Shown in pieces: positions 1-6,799 of a stretch of 7,444 nt of DNA (position 1 is the stretch's first letter; every line of letters starts with the position of its first letter). The position numbers and the translations under genes were made by a program. This DNA comes from Acidimicrobiaceae bacterium (lineage in GTDB: Bacteria; Actinomycetota; Acidimicrobiia; Acidimicrobiales; Ilumatobacteraceae), in assembly GCA_003455715.1 (NCBI GenBank), contig DMQJ01000305.1:1-7444 (forward strand). Reading direction: 5' to 3'. The notes beneath the pieces are model-generated. The model was not told the DNA's origin, searched no databases, and saw nothing but the letters and a program-made list of their open reading frames with translations.

Positions 1-869
1 TGGTGGAGCTGAAGGCGCGGTTCGACGAGGCCACCAACGTCGGTTGGGCGAAAGCGCTCGAACGCAGTGGCGTGCACGTGGTGTACGGCCTGGTGGGGCT
101 GAAGACCCACGCCAAGTGCACGCTCGTGGTGCGTGAAGACGACGACGGCCTTCGCCGCTACTGCCACATTGGCACCGGCAACTACAACAGCAAGACGGCC
201 GGACTCTACGAAGACGTCGGGTTTCTCACCTGCGACGAGCAGGTCGGCGCCGATGTCACTCAGCTCTTCAACCACCTCACCGGCTACAGCCGCGCGGTGC
301 AGTTCCAGTCGTTGCTCGTGGCACCGCGCGATCTGCGCGACCAACTGGTCGACCTCATCGAGCACGAGATGTCGTTCGGCGCCAACGGGCGCATCACGGC
401 CAAGCTCAACTCGCTCACCGACCCGGAGATGGTCTACATGCTCTACGCCGCCAGCCAGGCCGGCGTGCAGGTCGATCTCATCACGCGTGGCATCTGTTGC
501 CTGGTGCCCGGTGTGCCCGGCGTGAGCGAGAACATCCGAGTGCGCAGCATCCTCGGCCGCTACCTCGAGCATTCGCGCATCGTTCGCTTCGAGCACGGGG
601 GCGACGACGACACGCCGCTGTTCCTCATCGGCAGCGCCGACTGGATGGGCCGCAACCTCGACCGCCGCGTGGAGGTGTTGGTGCCGGTCACCCACCCGAA
701 GCATCAGGCGTGGCTCGACCAGGTCTTCGACACCGATCTGGCCGACGACATCGTGCGCCACGAACTCGATGCCGAGGGCGTGTGGCATCGTCATGGTCCC
801 GCGCACTTCCCCGACGGCGATGCACAGCAACGCTTTGCGGAGTGGGTACGCGACCGCCAGACCCTCTAG
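1..869 (+). CDS. ppk1: Polyphosphate kinase 1, C-terminal part (5' end outside window)
   Basis: This enzyme polymerises the gamma-phosphate of ATP into inorganic polyphosphate, reversibly. The frame is open from the first base (codons read from base 3) to TAG at 867-869, giving about 289 residues. PPK1 proteins are usually near 700 residues, so over half of the gene lies to the left. The family signature VELKARFDE opens the visible part. KTHAK (His codon 108-110) and YCHIGTGNYN (His codon 165-167) follow, with the two histidines 19 residues apart. That matches the spacing of the two catalytic histidines of E. coli PPK1 (His435 and His454). The second phospholipase-D-like domain follows, with GRYLEHSRIVRF and the diagnostic IGSADWMGRNLDRRVEV near residues 210-225. 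The reading frame is intact, with no sign of decay. Its position just upstream of pstS fits a role in storing imported phosphate. Whether it shares a transcript with pstS cannot be seen; the PHO box in between suggests pstS has its own promoter. Confidence 0.96.
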   Translation, partial: VELKARFDEATNVGWAKALERSGVHVVYGLVGLKTHAKCTLVVREDDDGLRRYCHIGTGNYNSKTAGLYEDVGFLTCDEQVGADVTQLFNHLTGYSRAVQFQSLLVAPRDLRDQLVDLIEHEMSFGANGRITAKLNSLTDPEMVYMLYAASQAGVQVDLITRGICCLVPGVPGVSENIRVRSILGRYLEHSRIVRFEHGGDDDTPLFLIGSADWMGRNLDRRVEVLVPVTHPKHQAWLDQVFDTDLADDIVRHELDAEGVWHRHGPAHFPDGDAQQRFAEWVRDRQTL

Positions 870-878
870 GGCGACGTC

Positions 879-900
879 ACGGCGCGCTTCGTCGTGCCGT
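879..900 (+). terminator. Weak hairpin after ppk1, possible terminator
   Basis: An 8-bp stem (879-886 with 893-900, including one G-T pair) closes a 6-base loop ten bases after the ppk1 stop. No T-run follows, so a classic intrinsic terminator is not shown. High-GC actinobacteria do use U-poor hairpins, so it could still end ppk1 transcription, or it may be chance pairing in GC-rich DNA. Confidence 0.25.
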
Positions 901-908
901 CGGCGACC

Positions 909-952
909 GTTCACCTGTCGTTCACCCAAGCCGGGTTGTGGTGTCACTTCGG
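909..952 (+). promoter_or_regulatory. PHO-box-like direct repeats upstream of pstS
   Basis: GTTCACC occurs at 909-915 and again at 920-926, exactly 11 bp apart. A third TCAC at 944-947 is in phase at two further 11-bp steps, with a degenerate unit at 931-941 between. The 11-bp unit starting GTTCAC is the known direct-repeat unit of the Streptomyces PhoP PHO box, bound by an OmpR-family dimer on one face of the helix. The position, 75-92 bp before the pstS start, is right for activation. That the RegX3-like regulator encoded at the right end of the window binds here is inference. Confidence 0.75.
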
Positions 953-963
953 CTCTCTACGGT
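936..963 (+). promoter_or_regulatory. Candidate pstS promoter (-35 TTGTGG, -10 TACGGT)
   Basis: TTGTGG at 936-941 and TACGGT at 958-963 are separated by 16 bp and resemble weak sigma-70-type elements. The PHO-box repeats end about 9 bp upstream of the -35, a normal arrangement for an activator that recruits polymerase. Transcription would start near 970, leaving a leader of about 30 bases. The hexamers are imperfect and were picked by eye, so the exact position is uncertain. Confidence 0.4.
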
Positions 964-987
964 GCCCCTCGTTGATCCGCCAACATC

Positions 988-993
988 GAGGAG
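988..993 (+). promoter_or_regulatory. Shine-Dalgarno site fixing the pstS GTG start
   Basis: GAGGAG lies 7 bases before GTG 1001. The frame is open much further upstream (to about 497, running over ppk1), so this site, together with the signal peptide that begins right after it, decides the start. Confidence 0.8.
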
Positions 994-1000
994 ACATTGC

Positions 1001-2098
1001 GTGAACAGCAAGAAGCGGCGAGTCGTACTCGCCAGCATCGTCGGCCTTTCGCTCATCGCCGCAGCGTGCGGTGAGGACGAGGGCGCCCAAGAGCCCACCA
1101 CCACCCCCGCTGCCGAGCAGCCCACCACGACTGCCGGCGAGGGCGGCGGCGAGGAGCCCACCACCACCATGGCCGATGGCGGCGAGATGGAGCTCGCTGG
1201 GGGCGAAGTGTTCGTCACCGGCTCGTCCACCGTCGAGCCCATCTCGGTGCTGGTCAGCGAACTCGCCGGCGAGATGACCGGCGGCCAGCTGGCCGTCACC
1301 GTCGAGGGTCCCGGCACCGGCGACGGTTTCAAGAAGTTCTGCGCTGGCGAAGCCGACGTCACTGGCGGCTCGCGTGCGATCAAGGACGAAGAGGCCGCCA
1401 CGTGCGCCGAGAACGGCGTCGAGTTCGTGGAGATCGAAGTCGCCATCGACGGCCTCACCGTGGCCACCAGCCCGAACAACTCGGCCGTCGAGTGCCTCGA
1501 CACCGCTGCGCTGTACGCCCTCATCGGGCCGGAGAGCGAAGGCTTCAGCAACTGGAGCGACGCCAACACCATCGCCGGTGAGCTCGGTTCGGCCTACGCC
1601 GACCTGCCCGATGCCCCGCTGGTGATCACCGGCCCCGGCCCCGAGAGCGGCACCTACGACACGTTCGTGGAGTTCGCCATCGCCGACCACGCCGAAGAGC
1701 GTGGCACCGAGGAAACCACCCGAGTGGACTACACCCAGAGCCCCAACGACAACCTGATCGTCGAAGGCATCGAGGGCAATGACACCAGCCTCGGCTGGGT
1801 GGGCTTTGCGTTCTATGCGGCCGAGGCCGAGAAGATGAAGGCCATCGGCATCGACACCGGCGACGGATGCGTGGTGCCCACCGAAGAGACCATCGCCGAT
1901 GGCTCGTACGGGTTCAGCCGCTCGCTGTACATCTACGTCAACGTCCAGTCGGCAGCAGAAAACCCTGCCGTGGCCAGCTTCGTTGACCTCTACCTCAGTG
2001 ACGAAGGCATCGCCCAAGTGGGCGAGGCCGGTTACGTGGCGCTGCCGGCCGATCGTCTCGAGGCTTCCCGCGACGCCTGGGCAAGCGCCCTGAGCTGA
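1001..2098 (+). CDS. pstS: Phosphate ABC transporter substrate-binding lipoprotein PstS
   Basis: This is the extracytoplasmic receptor that binds inorganic phosphate and delivers it to PstC-PstA. GTG at 1001 follows a good GAGGAG site and gives 365 residues. The N-terminus is a lipoprotein signal peptide: basic residues 4-7, a hydrophobic core at 8-22, then IAAAC with the lipidated Cys at 23. The lipobox is slightly unusual, with Ala rather than Leu/Val at -3. Residues 24-69 form an acidic Thr/Pro/Gly linker containing PTTT three times. The mature domain begins with the phosphate-binding GSSTVEPIS (74-82). It continues with FCAGEADVTGGSRAI (113-127) and PESGTYDTFVEF (214-225), the conserved PstS ligand segments. 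Four further cysteines (114, 135, 165, 290) could form disulfides. It leads the pst cluster behind a PHO-box-like repeat, so induction by phosphate starvation is likely. Identity is secure; the start is well supported. Confidence 0.96.
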   Translation: MNSKKRRVVLASIVGLSLIAAACGEDEGAQEPTTTPAAEQPTTTAGEGGGEEPTTTMADGGEMELAGGEVFVTGSSTVEPISVLVSELAGEMTGGQLAVTVEGPGTGDGFKKFCAGEADVTGGSRAIKDEEAATCAENGVEFVEIEVAIDGLTVATSPNNSAVECLDTAALYALIGPESEGFSNWSDANTIAGELGSAYADLPDAPLVITGPGPESGTYDTFVEFAIADHAEERGTEETTRVDYTQSPNDNLIVEGIEGNDTSLGWVGFAFYAAEAEKMKAIGIDTGDGCVVPTEETIADGSYGFSRSLYIYVNVQSAAENPAVASFVDLYLSDEGIAQVGEAGYVALPADRLEASRDAWASALS

Positions 2099-2112
2099 GT
2101 CCCCCTACGTGA

Positions 2113-2147
2113 CGGAGTGGAGTCGGTAGTTCGCCGACTCCACTCCG
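2113..2147 (+). other. Perfect 14-bp hairpin between pstS and pstC
   Basis: CGGAGTGGAGTCGG (2113-2126) pairs perfectly with CCGACTCCACTCCG (2134-2147) around a 7-base loop, beginning 15 bases after the pstS stop. No T-run follows. Such a structure after the binding-protein gene of an ABC transporter operon usually protects the upstream mRNA from 3' exonucleases or partly attenuates read-through. Either would give more PstS than membrane components. A terminator with read-through is the main alternative. Confidence 0.8.
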
Positions 2148-2167
2148 ACGCGTGAGAATGGCACCCG

Positions 2168-3139
2168 ATGAGCACCACTGCACCCGCACTGCGCCCGGCC
2201 GTCACCATCGACGACTTACGCGGCAACCCGAAGCGCATCCGCAAAGACAAGCGGATGCACCGTTTCCTCTTTGCAGCCTCTACCACGTCGATCATCATCA
2301 GTGCGCTGATCATCTTCGTGCTGTTCGAAGAGTCGTTCGTGTTTCTCCGCGATCTGGCGAAGGAGGTCGGACTGTCATCTCTGTGGGATGGGGGCGCTGT
2401 TCGGCCAGGGTGGTACCCGCGAGACGACCGCTTCGACCTGGTGACGCTCATCTCTGGCACGGTGCTGGTGTCGCTGGTGGCCATCATCGTCGCCGCTCCC
2501 CTCGGACTTGGCGCAGCGGTGTTCCTCAGCGAGTACGCCACGCCGCGCACTCGTCGTTGGCTGAAGCCGATCCTCGAGATCCTGGCCGGTGTACCGAGCA
2601 TTGTGTTCGGCTACTTCGCTCTGCGGGTGCTGGCGCCCGACCTCATCCAACCCTGGTTCGATACACCGCAGAGGGGCAGTTTGTTGGTGACCGGTGCGGC
2701 CATCGGCGTGCTCGTCACCCCGCTGATGGCGTCGGTCAGTGAGGACGCGCTGCGAGCCGTGCCCTCTTCGTTGCGTGAGGCCAGCTCTGGCCTGGGTGCC
2801 CGCAAGAGCACCACGGTCATCAAGGTGGTGCTGCCCGCCGCCGTCAGTGGCATCGTGGCTGCGCTCATCATCTCTGTCTCGCGAGCCATCGGAGAAACCA
2901 TGGTGGCGGCCTTGGCCTCGGGTCTACTCGGCCAGGGCCCCCGCACCTTCGACCCGCGCGACCCCGGCCTCACCATGACGGCGGCCATGGCGCAGCTCGC
3001 CCAAGGGAGCGACAACGTCGTCGGCAGCGGGCTGACGTTCCAAAGCCTGTTCTTCGTCGGAGCGGTGCTGTTCCTGATGACGCTGGTACTCAACCTGATC
3101 GCCGGCCGGATCGTGCGCCGAGTGCGCAACGTGTACTGA
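2168..3139 (+). CDS. pstC: Phosphate ABC transporter permease PstC
   Basis: This is one of the two membrane subunits forming the phosphate channel. It has 323 residues, usual for the family. ATG 2168 is the first start after an in-frame stop at 2153-2155. The site before it is weak (GAGA at 2154-2157, 10 bases away), so translation may be modest. A basic cytoplasmic N-terminus (residues 18-32) is followed by a first membrane segment at about 33-53 and an outside loop with WYPRDDRF. The binding-protein-dependent permease core follows, with segments near 92-120, 136-156, 172-190, 218-236 and 294-312. The EAA loop that contacts PstB is visible at 204-223 (EASSGLGARKSTTVIKVVLP). SRAIGETM (238-245) carries the conserved Arg and Glu that E. 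coli genetics links to transport. FGYFALRVL (147-155) is also typical. pstA begins 7 bases after its stop. Segment limits are by eye. Confidence 0.96.
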   Translation: MSTTAPALRPAVTIDDLRGNPKRIRKDKRMHRFLFAASTTSIIISALIIFVLFEESFVFLRDLAKEVGLSSLWDGGAVRPGWYPRDDRFDLVTLISGTVLVSLVAIIVAAPLGLGAAVFLSEYATPRTRRWLKPILEILAGVPSIVFGYFALRVLAPDLIQPWFDTPQRGSLLVTGAAIGVLVTPLMASVSEDALRAVPSSLREASSGLGARKSTTVIKVVLPAAVSGIVAALIISVSRAIGETMVAALASGLLGQGPRTFDPRDPGLTMTAAMAQLAQGSDNVVGSGLTFQSLFFVGAVLFLMTLVLNLIAGRIVRRVRNVY

Positions 3140-3146
3140 GGCAACC

Positions 3147-4112
3147 ATGGCACTTACTTCTTCCATCACCACCAGCAGTGCCAACGTTGTGCGCGCTGCG
3201 CTCACTCAGGGCAAGCGCGACATCAAGGGCATTGCGTTCGCCGCATCGCTGTTGCTGTGTCTGCTCGCTTCGCTCGGCATGCTCACCATCCTCATGTGGG
3301 ACGTCATCGCGACGGCACTCCCCGTGTTCGACAAGCGGTCGTCGGGGTTCCTCAACAACGGCATGAGTAACGACCCCGACAAGGCCGGTGTGGCCGACGG
3401 CATCTGGGGCTCGCTGATGATCGCTGCCTTCGTGGTGATCCTCGCCTTCCCCGTTGGCATCGCCGCCGGTGTGTACTTGGAGGAGTACGCCAAGCCTGGC
3501 AAGCTCACCAACTTCATCCAGCTCGCCATCCGCAACTTGGCCGGTGTGCCCAGCGTGGTGTACGGCATCCTCGGGTTGGTCGTCTTCGTGCAGGCACTCG
3601 ATGGCTTCACGGGTGGTCGCAGCATCATCGCTGCTGGCATCACCCTGGCCATCCTGGTGTTGCCGATCATCATCATCACCACCGCCGAGTCGATCCGGGC
3701 GGTGCCGCAAGGCCTGCGCGAGGCCGGCTACGGCGTGGGCGGCACCCAGTGGGAGACCACCCGCGACCACGTGCTGCCGTATGCAGCGCCGGGCATTCTC
3801 ACGGGCACCATGCTCGCGGTGGCCCGTGCCATGGGCGAGGCTGCACCGCTGTTGCTCATCGGCGCCATCACCGGTCGCCTGGCCACTCTGCCTGATGCGT
3901 CACTCATCGACCGCCTGCAGGGCAAGTTCACCGCCATGCCGGTGGTGATCTTCGGGTGGGCCAACAACGCCAACACACCCGGAGAGCTCACCGGCCTCAC
4001 CTTCGAAGACCTCAATGCCGCCGCCATTGTGGTGCTGCTCGGCATGGTCCTCGTACTCAACGCCGCGGCGATCCTGCTGCGGAACCGCTTCGAGCGTCGG
4101 CGTCAGGCCTGA
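3147..4112 (+). CDS. pstA: Phosphate ABC transporter permease PstA
   Basis: This is the partner membrane subunit of PstC. It has 321 residues from ATG 3147. The ribosome site GAGG (3138-3141) overlaps the pstC stop, so the two are probably translated together. The N-terminus is cytoplasmic (about 1-27), the first membrane segment is near 28-50, and an outside loop at 60-85 holds SSGFLNNG. The permease core follows, with segments near 87-110, 133-151, 158-179, 214-240 and 289-311. [15 protein letters not shown] (130-144) is a PstA family hallmark. The EAA loop for PstB docking is at 192-211 ([20 protein letters not shown]). [11 protein letters not shown] (226-236) carries the conserved Arg/Glu pair matching that in PstC. 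The GWANN segment around 270-274 lies in the last outside loop. The C-terminus is basic (NRFERRRQA) and cytoplasmic. No frameshift or missing motif is seen. Identity versus PstC is judged from gene order and the VYGILGL and [10 protein letters not shown] motifs. Confidence 0.96.
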   Translation: MALTSSITTSSANVVRAALTQGKRDIKGIAFAASLLLCLLASLGMLTILMWDVIATALPVFDKRSSGFLNNGMSNDPDKAGVADGIWGSLMIAAFVVILAFPVGIAAGVYLEEYAKPGKLTNFIQLAIRNLAGVPSVVYGILGLVVFVQALDGFTGGRSIIAAGITLAILVLPIIIITTAESIRAVPQGLREAGYGVGGTQWETTRDHVLPYAAPGILTGTMLAVARAMGEAAPLLLIGAITGRLATLPDASLIDRLQGKFTAMPVVIFGWANNANTPGELTGLTFEDLNAAAIVVLLGMVLVLNAAAILLRNRFERRRQA

Positions 4113-4123
4113 CGTGAACGACC

Positions 4124-4130
4124 AGGTAGG
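4124..4130 (+). promoter_or_regulatory. Shine-Dalgarno site for the upstream pstB start
   Basis: AGGTAGG ends 4 bases before ATG 4135 (its first AGG is 8 bases away). It supports the long form of PstB. A competing site, GAGGAG at 4168-4173, stands 9 bases before an in-frame GTG at 4183. Confidence 0.5.
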
Positions 4131-4134
4131 TACC

Positions 4135-5001
4135 ATGACCGACATCGGCCAATCGGCCCCGACCAACGAGGAGCAGCCCCGCGTGAGCCAGCCAGCGGAG
4201 CAGTCACCGGCCCGTCCGACGGCCGTCTTCAGTACGAAGGATCTGGCCGTCTACTACGGCGACTTCCGCGCCGTGCGCGATGTTTCCATCGACGTGCACC
4301 AGCACGAGATCACGGCCTTCATCGGGCCCTCGGGGTGCGGCAAGAGCACCGTGTTGCGCTGCTTCAACCGCATGAACGACCTCATCCCTTCCGCACGCGT
4401 GGAGGGCAACCTCACGTACCACGGGGTGGATCTTTACCAGCGCGACGTGAACCCGGTGGAGGTGCGCCGGCGCGTGGGCATGGTGTTCCAGAAGGCCAAC
4501 CCGTTCCCCAAGAGCATTTACGACAACGTCGCCTACGGCCCGCGCCTGTCGGGTGTGAAGAAGAAGAACGAACTCGACGACGCGGTCGAGAAGTCGCTCC
4601 GCGGCGCCGCCCTGTGGGACGAGGTGAAGGACCGCTTGAAGACCAGCGGCCTCGGCCTGTCGGGCGGCCAGCAGCAGCGTCTGTGCATCGCCCGCGCCAT
4701 CGCCGTGGAGCCCGAGGTGCTGCTGATGGACGAACCGTGCTCCGCGCTCGACCCCATCGCCACGTCGAAGATCGAAGATCTCATGCAGGAGATCAAGAGC
4801 GAGTACACCATCATCATCGTCACCCACAACATGCAGCAGGCTGCCCGCGTCAGCGACCGCACGGCCTTCTTCACCACCGAGGTGAACCCGGAGAGCGACC
4901 GGCGCACCGGTGTGCTGGTGGAGTACGACGACACCAAGAAGATCTTCTCCACCCCCTCCGATGAGCGCACGGAGGCGTACGTGACGGGACGGTTCGGCTG
5001 A
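4135..5001 (+). CDS. pstB: Phosphate ABC transporter ATPase PstB
   Basis: This is the cytoplasmic ATPase that powers PstC-PstA. From ATG 4135 it has 288 residues; family members are usually about 250-260. The excess is a disordered-looking N-terminus rich in Gln, Pro, Ser and Glu (1-30). An in-frame GTG at 4183 with GAGGAG 9 bases upstream would give 272 residues, so the start is uncertain. All ABC motifs are present: Walker [10 protein letters not shown] (64-72), Q-loop Gln119 in [16 protein letters not shown], signature LSGGQQQR (175-182), Walker B VLLMDEP (195-201), D-loop SALD (203-206) and switch His231 in [29 protein letters not shown] is specific to PstB among ABC ATPases. The C-terminus YVTGRFG is also typical of PstB. 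Its TGA shares one base with the phoU ATG. It is likely also part of phosphate signalling through contact with PhoU, as known for the family. Confidence 0.96.
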   Translation: MTDIGQSAPTNEEQPRVSQPAEQSPARPTAVFSTKDLAVYYGDFRAVRDVSIDVHQHEITAFIGPSGCGKSTVLRCFNRMNDLIPSARVEGNLTYHGVDLYQRDVNPVEVRRRVGMVFQKANPFPKSIYDNVAYGPRLSGVKKKNELDDAVEKSLRGAALWDEVKDRLKTSGLGLSGGQQQRLCIARAIAVEPEVLLMDEPCSALDPIATSKIEDLMQEIKSEYTIIIVTHNMQQAARVSDRTAFFTTEVNPESDRRTGVLVEYDDTKKIFSTPSDERTEAYVTGRFG

Positions 5002-5717
5002 TGAACGAGCTACGCAAGGCATTCCACGCCGATCTCGAAACGGCGCGCAGCCAGGTGGTGCGCATGGCTGCCACCGTGGTGGAAACCGTCGGGCGCGCCA
5101 CCGCAGTGTTGCTCGACGGCGACCTGGAGACCGCCGAGTACGTCATTCGCGGCGATGCCGAACTCGATGCGCGGGCCGTGGAGTGTGAGGAGCACTGCAT
5201 CGAGATTCTCGCTCTCCAGGCGCCGGTGGCGGGCGACCTGCGCCAGGTGTTGGCCATCATGAAGATGATCTCCGACATCGAGCGCAGCGGCGACCTGGCG
5301 GCAGGCATTTGCAAGGCCACCCGACGCATCTACGGCCACCACGAGCTCGAGCCCAAGCTCCGCGGGCTGATCACCAAGATGGGCGAGCAGGCGCAAACCA
5401 TCTACAAGGCCGCCATCGAAGCGTTCCAAGAGAACGATGTGGCCAAGGCCGCCGCAGTCGACGACATGGACGCCTACCTCGATGCGCTGCAGAAGCAGTT
5501 CATCCAGGCCATGTTCGAGTGCAGCGCCGCCGGCAAGCTCGACATTCAGGAAGCCATCGAGCTGGCCAAGGTGGCACGGTTCTACGAGCGAATCGGCGAC
5601 CACGCCGTGCACATCGCCGAGCGGGTGCGCTACGTGCTCACCGGCTGGCTGCCCGACCACCGCAAGCCCGACCGGCCCGACGTGGTGGTCGATGTCGACG
5701 ACGTCGAGGGTGGATGA
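5001..5717 (+). CDS. phoU: Phosphate signalling regulator PhoU
   Basis: PhoU is a cytoplasmic all-helical protein that links the Pst transporter to the phosphate sensor kinase and holds signalling off when phosphate is plentiful. It has 238 residues, normal for the family, in two similar three-helix bundles. Each bundle carries a metal-binding E/DxxxD-type motif: DIERSGD at 92-98 in the first and FYERIGDHAVHIAERV at 194-209 in the second. The second is the family signature. The last 20 residues (PDHRKPDRPDVVVDVDDVEGG region) are a polar acidic tail that looks unstructured. ATG 5001 overlaps the pstB stop by one base (TGATG) and no clear Shine-Dalgarno site precedes it, so translation probably depends on ribosomes finishing pstB. 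The downstream kinase start lies inside its last codons. The order transporter, PhoU, kinase fits PhoU acting as the physical bridge between the two; that bridge is known for the family, not shown here. Confidence 0.96.
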   Translation: MNELRKAFHADLETARSQVVRMAATVVETVGRATAVLLDGDLETAEYVIRGDAELDARAVECEEHCIEILALQAPVAGDLRQVLAIMKMISDIERSGDLAAGICKATRRIYGHHELEPKLRGLITKMGEQAQTIYKAAIEAFQENDVAKAAAVDDMDAYLDALQKQFIQAMFECSAAGKLDIQEAIELAKVARFYERIGDHAVHIAERVRYVLTGWLPDHRKPDRPDVVVDVDDVEGG

Positions 5718-6799
5718 CTCTGTTCCGCAAGGGACGCGAGCAGGAGTCGCAGCTGCGCTCCGAGCTGGCCATCGAACAAGCCCGGCTGCGGGCGTGCGAG
5801 CACGACGCTGCCCGCTTACGTGAGGTGCTCGATGCCGTGCCCGTGGGCCTCGTGTTGGCCGATCATCGCGGTGTTCCGCTGCTGCACACGCCTGCTGCAC
5901 GGTTCGGCGGGCACGCCGACGTGTTGGTGGGCGAAGCGTTGGAGGCCATCCTCGGCGCAGCTGCTGCGGGCGAGGCCACGCAGCGACGGCTCGACCTGGT
6001 GGGCCCACCTGCCAAGGTGCTGCAGATCCGCGGCATTCCGCTTGGCAGCGGCGGGGCGCTGGCCGTGATCGACGATCTCACCGAACGCACGCGGCTCGAT
6101 GCCGTGCGCACCGATTTCGTGGCCAACATCAGCCACGAGCTGAAGACCCCCGTTGGTGCGCTCGCCGTGCTGGCGGAAGCCGTAGCCGACCACGACGACC
6201 CCGACGTGATGCGTGGCTTGGCCGAGCGCATGGTGATGGAAGCGCATCGTGCGTCGAGCACCATCGACGACCTGCTCGAGCTCTCGCGTATCGAACTCGG
6301 CGGCGAGGCGGCACGTGAGGTGGTCGACCTCGGGATGGTGGTGGCCGAGGCCGTGCACCGCACGGCGCTGGCCGCCGAGCGCCGGGGCATTTCGTTGCGC
6401 GTCGACGACCCCCACCCGCCGAAGGCCATCGGCGACAGCCGCCAACTCGTGTCGGCGTTGGCCAACCTGCTCGACAACGCCGTCAAGTACAGCCACGACG
6501 GTGGGACGGTGACGATTGGTGTCACCGCCAACGACGGCTGGGTGGAGATCGCCGTGGCTGATCGAGGTGTTGGCATACCCACCCGAGACCTCGACCGCAT
6601 CTTCGAACGCTTCTATCGCGTCGATCGAGCCCGCAGCCGCGAGACCGGTGGCACCGGCCTCGGCTTGGCCATCGTGCGGCATGTGGCCACCAACCACGGT
6701 GGCGAGGTGCGCGTGCAGAGCCACGAGGGAGAGGGGTCGGTGTTCACACTGCGAGTACCGGCCGCGGAGTCACTGCCGACGACAGAGACCGACGACTGA
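5714..6799 (+). CDS. senX3: SenX3/PhoR-like phosphate sensor histidine kinase, no visible membrane segment
   Basis: This kinase probably phosphorylates the response regulator encoded next to it when phosphate is scarce. ATG 5714 overlaps the phoU stop (ATGA) and has GAGGG at 5706-5710 just before it; the product is 361 residues. Residues 1-38 are charged and look coiled-coil (Glu, Gln, Arg, Ala, Leu). A PAS-like domain covers about 37-121. The HisKA dimerisation domain has the phosphoacceptor His141 in FVANISHELKTP (135-146), followed by VGAL as in mycobacterial SenX3. The ATPase domain has the N box NLLDNAVKYS (251-260), G1 box DRGVGIP (283-289), F box IFERFYRVD (296-304) and G2 box GTGLGLAIV (313-321). 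Mycobacterial SenX3 has about 410 residues and two N-terminal membrane segments. None is seen here, and the in-frame sequence upstream is an Arg-rich shadow of phoU. It is probably cytosolic and would receive its signal through PhoU. Kinase identity is very sure; the SenX3 name rests on motifs and context. Confidence 0.93.
   Translation: MTLFRKGREQESQLRSELAIEQARLRACEHDAARLREVLDAVPVGLVLADHRGVPLLHTPAARFGGHADVLVGEALEAILGAAAAGEATQRRLDLVGPPAKVLQIRGIPLGSGGALAVIDDLTERTRLDAVRTDFVANISHELKTPVGALAVLAEAVADHDDPDVMRGLAERMVMEAHRASSTIDDLLELSRIELGGEAAREVVDLGMVVAEAVHRTALAAERRGISLRVDDPHPPKAIGDSRQLVSALANLLDNAVKYSHDGGTVTIGVTANDGWVEIAVADRGVGIPTRDLDRIFERFYRVDRARSRETGGTGLGLAIVRHVATNHGGEVRVQSHEGEGSVFTLRVPAAESLPTTETDD

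Noticed and set aside
497..1000. Upstream extension of the pstS frame over ppk1
   Set aside because: The extra translation is Arg/Pro-rich and overlaps ppk1. A signal peptide with a Shine-Dalgarno site begins at 1001, so the extension is not coding.
944..2017. Long open frame on the - strand opposite pstS (357 codons)
   Set aside because: It is a shadow of the high-GC codon pattern of pstS. Its translation is low-complexity Gly/Ala/Val/Asp with no recognisable domain, and the + strand frame has a complete, motif-rich PstS.
2099..2167. Separate promoter or PHO box before pstC
   Set aside because: Apart from the hairpin the gap shows no GTTCAC-type repeat and no convincing -35/-10 pair, so pstC is most simply read from the pstS promoter.
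4015..4134. Upstream extension of the pstB frame into pstA, including GTG 4114
   Set aside because: The portion inside pstA is shadow translation. GTG 4114 lacks a good ribosome site and would lengthen an already long N-terminus.
5309..5713. Upstream extension of the kinase frame inside phoU
   Set aside because: It is Arg/Ala/His-rich shadow sequence with no membrane segment or domain, and ATG 5714 has a ribosome site and a typical ATGA overlap.
5010..6008. Long open frame on the - strand opposite phoU and the kinase N-terminus (332 codons)
   Set aside because: It spans two clearly coding + strand genes, shows no family motif, and fits third-position GC bias making antisense frames open.
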